DNA of 6,017 bases from Zymomonas sp. (GTDB lineage Bacteria > Pseudomonadota > Alphaproteobacteria > Sphingomonadales > Sphingomonadaceae), in NCBI GenBank assembly GCA_027489105.1, contig JAIYAJ010000563.1, positions 1 through 6,017 on the forward strand, given 5' to 3'. Below, in pieces: positions 1-5,262 of this stretch (its first letter is position 1; every line of letters begins with the position of its first letter). Under the pieces are notes generated by a model that had not been told where the DNA came from, did no database searches, and saw only the letters and a list, made by a program, of their open reading frames with translations. Made by a program: the position numbers and the translations under genes.

Positions 1-914
1 CCCTTGTTGCCGTTGACGGTGTCGTTGCCTTCGTTGCCACGGATGATGTCGTTGTCGGCACCACCGAAGATGCGATCCGAGCCCGCACCGCCATTGAGCG
101 AGTCCGCACCGGCATTGCCCTGGATGTAATCCGAGCCGTTGCCGCCGCTGATCGTGTCATTACCATCGGCACCACCAGCCGCGCTCTGGCCGTACAGGCG
201 ATCGTTGCTGCTGCCGCCAACGATCGAGTCGGCGCCAGCGCCGCCTTCGATGATCGTGGCGCCCGACACGTTAGCCGTGCCGGCAACGTCATTGCCGTCG
301 CCGAGCGAGATGTTGAGCAGGCCATCGGTGCCGATGGTCGAGGTGACGGTATCGTCACCGGCGCCACCGGTGATCGTGACGGCCGCATCGCCCTGCAGGT
401 TGATGGTGTCGTTGCCAGCGCCGCCCGTCACCACGACCGAATCGTCATCGGTGGTCGTGGCGCCCAGCGTGATGACGTCCACACCCGCGCCGCCATCGAC
501 CGAGCCGCCGCCAATCAGCGTGATGGTGTCGTTGCCGTCGCCGCCCAGAATCGTCGAGTCGCCCGTGCCCGTCGAAACGATCGTGTCGTTTCCGGCGAAG
601 CCGTAAAGGAACGACCCATCGTTGCTGGTGTTAACGGAAAGCGAGTCCTCGCTGTTGCTGCCAATTTCAAGCGTTGCACCGCTGCCGGCAATGAACGAGC
701 TAACGAACTGGATGTTCGCAGCGACGAGCGGCGCGCCCGGGAAGGAGAGCGACTTTCCACCGGCGGTCAGCGTGGTGATGTTAAACCCGTTTGCGCTGTT
801 TGAAACAACCACGTCAGCCGGTGTGATCGTGCTGGTCGAGAAAGTAATCGTGTCACCAGCCGCCAAGGCGGCAGCCTGGCCCGCCGTCATCTCTTCAAAA
901 TTGTAAGTAGCCAT
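1..914 (-). CDS. RTX (hemolysin-type) calcium-binding secreted protein, C-terminus beyond window
   Basis: The reading frame is open from ATG at 914 to the window edge: 304 residues with no stop. The start is fixed by GGAGG five bases upstream. Residues 1-100 are a non-repeat, beta-type, Ser/Thr/Ala-rich head starting MATYNFEEM, with no Sec signal peptide. From about residue 107 the protein is glycine/aspartate nonapeptide repeats of the GGxGxDxUx type, for example GGDGNDTIT (124-132), GGAGNDTIN (164-172), GGAGDDTVT (183-191), GGAGADSIV (224-232), GGAGSDRIF (275-283) and GNEGNDTVN (293-301). In this family such repeats bind calcium and fold as a parallel beta-roll outside the cell. There are no cysteines and only four tyrosines (4, 104, 241, 263), typical of T1SS cargo. 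The C-terminal secretion signal and any effector domain lie off the window, so the role (adhesin, surface-layer protein, enzyme or toxin) cannot be told. It lies 366 bp downstream of a complete T1SS operon on the same strand and is its likely substrate (inference). Confidence 0.95.
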   Translation of the reverse strand, partial: MATYNFEEMTAGQAAALAAGDTITFSTSTITPADVVVSNSANGFNITTLTAGGKSLSFPGAPLVAANIQFVSSFIAGSGATLEIGSNSEDSLSVNTSNDGSFLYGFAGNDTIVSTGTGDSTILGGDGNDTITLIGGGSVDGGAGVDVITLGATTTDDDSVVVTGGAGNDTINLQGDAAVTITGGAGDDTVTSTIGTDGLLNISLGDGNDVAGTANVSGATIIEGGAGADSIVGGSSNDRLYGQSAAGGADGNDTISGGNGSDYIQGNAGADSLNGGAGSDRIFGGADNDIIRGNEGNDTVNGNK

Positions 915-919
915 TAGAA

Positions 920-924
920 CCTCC
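920..924 (-). promoter_or_regulatory. Shine-Dalgarno site of the RTX gene
   Basis: On the minus strand GGAGG is followed by TTCTA and then ATG at 914, giving ideal spacing of five bases. It decides the start codon of the RTX gene and predicts strong translation, as expected for an abundant secreted protein. A hairpin arm 52 bases upstream (976-980, CCTCC) is exactly complementary to it. Confidence 0.85.
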
Positions 925-956
925 AGTTGAACCTTACCCGGGCAAGCAGCGCGCAA

Positions 957-980
957 CCTCCCGTATTCACGAGCGGGAGG
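957..980 (-). promoter_or_regulatory. Hairpin in the RTX gene leader, with possible anti-Shine-Dalgarno arm
   Basis: On the minus strand CCTCCCG (980-974) and CGGGAGG (963-957) form a perfect 7-bp stem around a 10-base loop, 42 bases before the RTX start codon. No T-run follows, so it is not a standard intrinsic terminator. Its 5' arm could instead pair with the GGAGG ribosome binding site at 920-924, so it could act as a leader switch or simply stabilise the mRNA. The pairing is seen in the sequence; the function is inference. Confidence 0.4.
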
Positions 981-1152
981 CGCCCCTTGCCGCCCGCGAA
1001 CCGATCCCCCACGGCATGGTTCGACGAGCAAGCCCAGCACGTTGCTTAGCCAAGCTTTCTCAACCGCGCAACAGACAAAAGCGCAGCGCAGCATGGCTTT
1101 CTTCATGCGACGAGCCGCTATTTTCTATGCGGTCTGCAATGCTTGCGGTCGG

Positions 1153-1180
1153 GAAAGGCGCCGATTTTCGTAGAAAGGCG
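1153..1180. repeat. Direct repeat GAAAGGCG, two copies 20 bp apart
   Basis: GAAAGGCG occurs at 1153-1160 and 1173-1180 on the plus strand, start to start 20 bp, close to two helical turns. Each copy is followed by a similar CGAT/AT context. Such spacing would place two protein-binding half-sites on the same DNA face, and the location upstream of the RTX gene would suit an operator. No known regulator motif is recognised. Confidence 0.3.
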
Positions 1181-1198
1181 ATCACAGCGACGAAACGA

Positions 1199-1223
1199 GC
1201 GCCTGTCGGGAAGCAGCAGGCGC
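1199..1223 (-). terminator. Possible transcript-end hairpin after the sulfotransferase gene
   Basis: In the direction of the operon, GCGCCTG (1223-1217) and CAGGCGC (1205-1199) form a perfect 7-bp stem with an 11-base loop, 58 bases beyond the sulfotransferase stop. It is followed by TCGTTTCG, only weakly T-rich, so it is a poor intrinsic terminator but could be a 3' end stabiliser or a partial terminator. It shares bases 1221-1223 with a second stem (CGCGG-4-CCGCG, 1221-1234), so the two cannot form together. Confidence 0.35.
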
Positions 1224-1280
1224 GGTTTTCCGCGATTATTTCTGAACCAGGGCAGGTCCTGCGCGGCCTGACCTATGTCC

Positions 1281-2036
1281 TCAGCGATGCCAGGCGCTTG
1301 TGCCGAGCCCGGTAAGCCGTTCGAATCGCCGGAGGTCTGTGCGGTAGAGTTCGGCCAGCAGGGCCCGGTCGTCCGCCGTCAGCCGCGACGGATAATCGAC
1401 ATCGTCGCGCGCCTCGTGCACGCTGCGGGGCAGCACGCACGCCGGTGCATCGACCCCGAGGAAGCTGCAGACCGACGCGATCGTGGCGGCAGGATCGCTG
1501 CGGAGATCCTCGGATCGCAGGAACAGGCATTGCGCGCGGGGAAAGCTCCGCAGCAGCCGTTCGACCTGCGCGCCGTAAAGGCCTCGCTCGACATAGCTGA
1601 ACACGCGGTGATGGCCGGGCGCCTGCGGATCCCCGGGCGTCAGGCGCGCGCGGCCTTCGCGGATGCACCATGCGAAGGGCTTGCGCTCCTTGCGCTTGGC
1701 ATATTCCATCCTCCAGTGCGACCAGGCGCGTTCGACGGGATCGCGGAAGATCAGGATCATCCGCATCGCCGGATTATAGCGGGCGATCCGCTCGATCGCG
1801 TTCGGCCAATAGAGATAGATCGGCGTCGCCTCGCCCCACAGGCCGGGCCGGTCGGGAAAGAGAGCATGGTAGGAATCGGTGTCGGGCCGGCACCAGTCCT
1901 GCTCTTCGTCGTCGAAGAAATGCGCTTCCTTGACGTCGGGCAGATGCAGGCCCGGCACCTCGCGCAGATATTCGAACAGCGCGCTGGTGCCGCCCTTCTG
2001 GACCCCCGCGACGAGGAAATCGACCTTGCGGGTCAT
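1281..2036 (-). CDS. PAPS-dependent sulfotransferase, cytoplasmic
   Basis: 251 residues. It is predicted to transfer a sulfuryl group from 3'-phosphoadenosine 5'-phosphosulfate to an unknown acceptor. The 5'-phosphosulfate loop is GVQKGGTSAL (11-20, Lys14). A GEATPIYLY segment (68-76) follows, as in many bacterial Sulfotransfer family members. The 3'-phosphate motif is FRDPVERAWSHW (97-108, Arg98 and Ser106). The beta-strand VDFLVAG before the loop and SEDLRSDP (175-182) near the C-terminal third also fit. No signal peptide or membrane segment is seen. An ATG at 2111 would add 25 low-complexity residues lying inside hlyD; ATG 2036 is preferred because the family fold begins there and it sits one base after the hlyD stop (TGA-G-ATG), implying translational coupling, with no good ribosome site of its own. 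The operon position suggests it modifies T1SS cargo or a surface glycan, as RaxST does for RaxX in Xanthomonas. The motifs look closer to glycan sulfotransferases than to tyrosylprotein ones; acceptor unknown. Confidence 0.92.
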   Translation of the reverse strand: MTRKVDFLVAGVQKGGTSALFEYLREVPGLHLPDVKEAHFFDDEEQDWCRPDTDSYHALFPDRPGLWGEATPIYLYWPNAIERIARYNPAMRMILIFRDPVERAWSHWRMEYAKRKERKPFAWCIREGRARLTPGDPQAPGHHRVFSYVERGLYGAQVERLLRSFPRAQCLFLRSEDLRSDPAATIASVCSFLGVDAPACVLPRSVHEARDDVDYPSRLTADDRALLAELYRTDLRRFERLTGLGTSAWHR

Positions 2037-2037
2037 C

Positions 2038-3441
2038 TCAGCGTTCGCGGAGGGCCGTGCGCATGGAGTCGGTGAAGGGTTCGAGCAGATAGTCGATGAT
2101 CGTCCGCTCACCCGTCACGATCGCGACGCTCGCCTGCATGCCGGGGACGAGGCGGACATTCGGTCCGGCCTTCGCGATCTGCTCGGCGGGCACGGTGATC
2201 TCGACCAGGAAGTGGCTCTGTCCGGTCTTTTCGTTGACGCGGGCGTCGGCCGATACCAACGTCACCTTGCCGTCGACCGGCGAGACGAGGCGCGGATTGA
2301 AGCCGACCAGCGTCACGCGCGCGGGCATGTCGCGACGTACGTCGGACACGTCGCGCGGCGAGACCTCGGCGGCGACCACCAGCTTGGTGTTGGACGGCAC
2401 GATCTGCAGCAGCACCTGTCCCGCACCCGCAATGCCGCCCTTGGTGAACTGGGTCAGGTTGAAGACATAGCCGGCGACCGGCGCGCGAATCTCCGTCTGC
2501 TGCAGCATCATCTTCGCCGAGCGCAGCTTCGGGTCGGCCTCCGCCAGCTTCTCCTGCGCGGCGCGGATGCCATCGGCGACCTCGGTCTGGTGTTTGTCCT
2601 CGAGCTGGGCGATCTGCAGGCGGACCTGGCCGATCGACTGGCGCGCGCGGGAGATGTCGGACATCGCCGATCCCTTCTGCCCGCGCACCTGCACGGTGCT
2701 GCGTTCGAGCGCGAGAAGGCGGCTGTTGGGGGCATAGCCCTGCCGCGCCAGTTCGCGCACGCCCTGCAATTCCTCGCGGATCAGCTTGCCCTGATCTTCG
2801 ATCGCGTCGGCCTGGATCTGCAGTCCGGTGACCTGGGTCTCCAATTGCTGCGCCTGCGAATTCAAGACCATCGCCTGGCTGCGGTAGAGGGTCATCCGGG
2901 TGTCGAACAACGCCCGCTGCCCGTCGAGCAGGGCGGCGACATTCGGATCGGTCGCGGCGCGCGCGACCAGGTCCTGAGGGAAGGTGACCGAGGACGCGTT
3001 GGCCGCCTCGGCCTGGAAGCGGGCGATTTGCGCACGGGCGCTGTCGACCGCGCTTTGGAAGATGTCGACGGCGGCTTCGGACTGGGTGTCGTCGAAGCGG
3101 ATCAGAAGCTGGCCCTGCGCGACCTTCTCTCCTTCGCGAACGAGAATGTCGCGGACGACGCCGGCCTCGAGCCGGCTCAGCGTCTTGCTGTTGTCCTCGA
3201 CCTTGATCACGCCCTGGGCGAGCACCGCGCCCGAGACGCGGAACAGCGATGCCCAGATCAGAAGGACGATGATGAGGAGCAGAAGCGCGATGCCGCCCTT
3301 CGCCATCGGGTGGCGCAGCCGGCGTTCGATCTCCTCGTCGCGGGCGGCGAAGGCGGCAGCCGGATCGACCGGCTCGCCCTCAACCGTCTCGCTGGAATCG
3401 GGGCGCGCGATGGCGCGGCGCAGGTCGGCGAGCAGCTTCAT
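2038..3441 (-). CDS. HlyD-family T1SS periplasmic adaptor (membrane fusion protein)
   Basis: 467 residues, the usual length for T1SS adaptors of the HlyD/PrtE type. It bridges the inner-membrane ABC exporter and the TolC channel. A charged cytoplasmic N-terminus (1-48) is followed by a single transmembrane helix of about 49-67 (GGIALLLLIIVLLIWASLF). The two half-lipoyl segments lie near 74-118 (with VVRDILVREGEKVAQGQLL) and 315-348 (with TEIRAPVAGYVFNL). Between them is a long glutamine/alanine-rich alpha-helical hairpin (about 122-312). A beta-barrel region follows and then the characteristic C-terminal TGERTIIDYLLEPFTDSM (443-460). The start ATG overlaps the ABC stop as ATGA (3438-3441) and is preceded by GGAGG at seven bases, supporting this start. 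The gene lies between the ABC exporter and the sulfotransferase, coupled at both ends. Confidence 0.97.
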   Translation of the reverse strand: MKLLADLRRAIARPDSSETVEGEPVDPAAAFAARDEEIERRLRHPMAKGGIALLLLIIVLLIWASLFRVSGAVLAQGVIKVEDNSKTLSRLEAGVVRDILVREGEKVAQGQLLIRFDDTQSEAAVDIFQSAVDSARAQIARFQAEAANASSVTFPQDLVARAATDPNVAALLDGQRALFDTRMTLYRSQAMVLNSQAQQLETQVTGLQIQADAIEDQGKLIREELQGVRELARQGYAPNSRLLALERSTVQVRGQKGSAMSDISRARQSIGQVRLQIAQLEDKHQTEVADGIRAAQEKLAEADPKLRSAKMMLQQTEIRAPVAGYVFNLTQFTKGGIAGAGQVLLQIVPSNTKLVVAAEVSPRDVSDVRRDMPARVTLVGFNPRLVSPVDGKVTLVSADARVNEKTGQSHFLVEITVPAEQIAKAGPNVRLVPGMQASVAIVTGERTIIDYLLEPFTDSMRTALRER

Positions 3442-5174
3442 GGCTTGACCTCCGCCAGAGCGGGGCTCGGCGGCTTGCCCTGTGGCGCCTGCGGCGGGTT
3501 TAGCGCGCGCAGCACATCCTCGCGCGGGCCGTATTTCTCGATCCGGCCGGCGCGGATCATCATCAGCTTGTCGGCCTGCGACAGGACGCTCGGCTTGTGC
3601 GACACCATGACGATGGTCGTGCCCTTTGCCCTGAGTTTGTGAAGCGCCTCGGCCAGCGCCGTCTCGCCGTCGGCGTCGAGATTGGCGTTCGGCTCGTCGA
3701 GCACGACCACCTTGGGATCGCCGTAGAGGGTGCGGGCAAGGCCGACGCGCTGGCGCTGACCGGCCGACAGTACCGATCCTGCCTCGCCCAGTTCGGTGTC
3801 ATAGCCCTTGGGCAGGCGCAGGATGAGGTCATGTGCGCCGGCCAGTTGCGCGGCGGCGACGATGTCGGCGTCCTGTGCGTTCGGCAGGAAGCGGCAGATA
3901 TTGTTGCGCACGGTTCCGGCGAACAATTCGGTGTCCTGCGGCTGATAGGCGACATGGCGACCGAAATCGCTGCGTTCCCAGCTATAGACGTCGGCCCCGT
4001 CGAGCCGGACGGTGCCGGTGCCGGGTTTCCAGATGCCGACCATCAGCCGCAGCAGGGTCGATTTGCCCGCGCCCGACGGACCGATCACGCCGACCATCTC
4101 GCCCGGGACGATGATGAAGCTGGCGCCCATCAGGATCGGTGCGGGCGACGCCTTGGTGGTGAAGCTGACCCCTTCGAAGGCGATGCGTCCGGTGGGGGTC
4201 GGCAGCTGGGTCGACTGGACGGGCGGCTCGAACTCGGCGAGGACCTTGTCGAGGCGGGCGTAGGATTGCGATGCCTCGAACAGCATCTTCCAGGAGGCGA
4301 CGAGGCGTTCGATCGGCGCCAGCGCGCGCGAGGCGAGCAGCATGTTGGCGAACAGCAGGCCGGAGGCGATGTTGCCGATGATGACCAGATAGGCGCCGAC
4401 CGCGATCGTCGCGACCTGGATGCCCATGCGGACGAAGCGGATCGCGGCCTGATAGAAGCTGCCCTGATCGCTGGCGACGATGTTCATCCGCTGCGAAATC
4501 TGGCGATAGGTGAACCAGGCGCTGCCGAGCATCGGCAGCATGCCGAGCGCGCGGACGATTTCGGAGTTGCGCAGAGCGGCGTCGGTGAAGGAATAGCTCT
4601 TGATCGCAGCGCTGCTCGCTTCCTTGAGCGCGGCGTGGGTCGCCCGATCCTGCAGGATGGCGAGCAGCAGCAGGAGGAGCCCGCCGATCGTCGTAACGGC
4701 ACCGATCCAGGGATCGATCACGAACAGGACACCGAGAAAGATCGGCATCCAGGGCAGATCGAACAGCACGCTGACGGCAGCCCCGCTGATCGCAGCACGC
4801 AGCGTGTCGAGGTCGCGCAGCGCCTGCGCATGCGATCCGCCGACGCGGCGGACAACCAGATCGAACAGCGCGGCGAAGGTCGGGCTCGCCAGTTCGCGGT
4901 CGAAGGCGATGCCGAAATTGGACAGGGTCTGCGTGCGATAATGGTCGAGGATGCTCGAAACCAGGAACACGACCAGCGCGCCGAAGGTCAGGACGAGCAG
5001 GGTCGATCCGCTATGGCTGGCAAGCACCCGCGAATAGATCTGGTTGGTGTAGATCGGCAGCGCGAGGAACAGCAGATTGCTGAACAGGCTGAACACAGCG
5101 GCCGCCGCAAAGGCCTTCTTGCCCTTGGCCAGCGCGTCGTTGATCATGTTCTTCTGAAACAGGGCGGAAATCAT
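3438..5174 (-). CDS. T1SS ABC permease/ATPase, PrtD type
   Basis: 578 residues: one transmembrane domain plus one nucleotide-binding domain in a single chain, acting as a dimer in the inner membrane to power export of unfolded cargo. Predicted membrane helices lie near 22-42, 56-76, 138-155, 157-175, 248-267 and 270-288. The early segments (LALPIYTNQIYSRVLAS, DLPWMPIFLGVLF) are typical of PrtD-like exporters. In the ATPase: Walker A GPSGAGKS (365-372), Q-loop YQPQD (Gln413), signature LSAGQRQR (469-476), Walker B VVVLDEP (489-495) and H-loop His526. All catalytic residues are present; the signature has Ala where LSGGQ is standard. There is no N-terminal C39 peptidase or peptidase-like domain, so the cargo should keep its ends and carry an uncleaved C-terminal signal, which fits an RTX protein. 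The last 20 residues are a Pro-rich tail. The start at 5174 has only a weak ribosome site; a tiny frame ATG ACT GCG CGA TGA (5185-5171) ends on the start codon and might feed ribosomes to it. Confidence 0.97.
   Translation of the reverse strand: MISALFQKNMINDALAKGKKAFAAAAVFSLFSNLLFLALPIYTNQIYSRVLASHSGSTLLVLTFGALVVFLVSSILDHYRTQTLSNFGIAFDRELASPTFAALFDLVVRRVGGSHAQALRDLDTLRAAISGAAVSVLFDLPWMPIFLGVLFVIDPWIGAVTTIGGLLLLLLAILQDRATHAALKEASSAAIKSYSFTDAALRNSEIVRALGMLPMLGSAWFTYRQISQRMNIVASDQGSFYQAAIRFVRMGIQVATIAVGAYLVIIGNIASGLLFANMLLASRALAPIERLVASWKMLFEASQSYARLDKVLAEFEPPVQSTQLPTPTGRIAFEGVSFTTKASPAPILMGASFIIVPGEMVGVIGPSGAGKSTLLRLMVGIWKPGTGTVRLDGADVYSWERSDFGRHVAYQPQDTELFAGTVRNNICRFLPNAQDADIVAAAQLAGAHDLILRLPKGYDTELGEAGSVLSAGQRQRVGLARTLYGDPKVVVLDEPNANLDADGETALAEALHKLRAKGTTIVMVSHKPSVLSQADKLMMIRAGRIEKYGPREDVLRALNPPQAPQGKPPSPALAEVKP
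3449..3453 (-). promoter_or_regulatory. Ribosome binding site of the hlyD-type gene, inside the ABC gene
   Basis: GGAGG on the minus strand, seven bases before ATG 3441, lies within the last codons of the ABC exporter gene. Together with the ATGA overlap it indicates coupled translation of exporter and adaptor, which would keep their ratio fixed. Confidence 0.8.
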
Positions 5175-5239
5175 CGCGCAGTCATTCCCGTTTGCGGCGT
5201 CCGCCGATCATCGCTTGCTGGGCGGCCTGATATCATCGC
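5170..5239 (-). repeat. Three copies of GCGATGAT before the ABC gene
   Basis: On the minus strand the 8-mer GCGATGAT occurs at 5239-5232, 5214-5207 and 5177-5170, with spacings of 25 and 37 bases. The third copy contains the start codon of the ABC exporter gene. The ATGs in the first two copies are out of frame with it. Possible explanations are decoy starts, a binding site for an RNA regulator or local duplication; none can be chosen from this sequence. Confidence 0.5.
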
Positions 5240-5246
5240 GGCCGCC
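5221..5246 (-). promoter_or_regulatory. GC-rich hairpin between the tolC-type and ABC genes
   Basis: GGCGGCC (5246-5240 on the minus strand) pairs perfectly with GGCCGCC (5227-5221), a 7-bp all-GC stem, around a 12-base loop that itself contains the palindrome TGATATCA (5228-5235). It lies in the 88-bp gap, starting 16 bases after the tolC-type stop. No T-run follows, so it is not a classical terminator. It could be an mRNA processing or stability element that sets different levels of outer-membrane channel and inner-membrane exporter. Confidence 0.4.
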
Positions 5247-5262
5247 GGACGGCTAAATCTTT

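Larger units (their letters stand above)
915..1280. other. 366-bp gene-free region between the sulfotransferase and RTX genes
   Basis: No credible gene is seen on either strand. The only frame of any length on the plus strand (1016-1315) looks like no known family and runs into the sulfotransferase end. The stretch is visibly less GC-rich in places (around 1097-1128 and 1226-1243) than the coding DNA. It contains the RTX ribosome binding site, the leader hairpin at 957-980, small inverted repeats at 1091-1108 (GCATG/CATGC) and 1115-1132 (CCGC/GCGG), a direct repeat GAAAGGCG at 1153 and 1173, and two overlapping hairpins at 1199-1234. The length and the strong RTX ribosome site suggest a separate RTX promoter here, but no convincing -35/-10 pair could be picked out by eye. 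Confidence 0.6.

Noticed and set aside
1..640. Repetitive DNA suggesting a CRISPR array or tandem repeat
   Set aside because: The periodicity comes from degenerate 27-base units coding for RTX nonapeptides; there are no fixed repeats with unique spacers.
139..906. Plus-strand open frames of 155 and 94 residues opposite the RTX gene
   Set aside because: Pro/Ser/Val-rich translations are the antisense image of Gly/Asp RTX repeats; the minus-strand frame has clear RTX motifs and a strong ribosome site.
1050..1140. Candidate sigma70-like promoter for the RTX gene (TTGAGA and TAGAAA motifs)
   Set aside because: No -35/-10 pair with 16-18 base spacing and acceptable match could be found by eye.
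1016..1315. Plus-strand 99-residue frame in the gap
   Set aside because: It has no recognisable motif or ribosome site, has Arg/Ala-rich noise-like composition and overlaps the 3' end of the sulfotransferase gene.
2037..2111. Longer sulfotransferase start at ATG 2111
   Set aside because: The extra 25 residues are low-complexity Ser/Pro/Arg sequence inside hlyD; the family fold begins at the ATG at 2036, which follows the hlyD stop by one base.
1879..3642. Plus-strand 587-residue frame
   Set aside because: It runs antisense to hlyD and parts of two neighbours; its Asp/Gly/Arg-rich composition is typical of shadows of high-GC genes, and the opposite strand has full family motifs.
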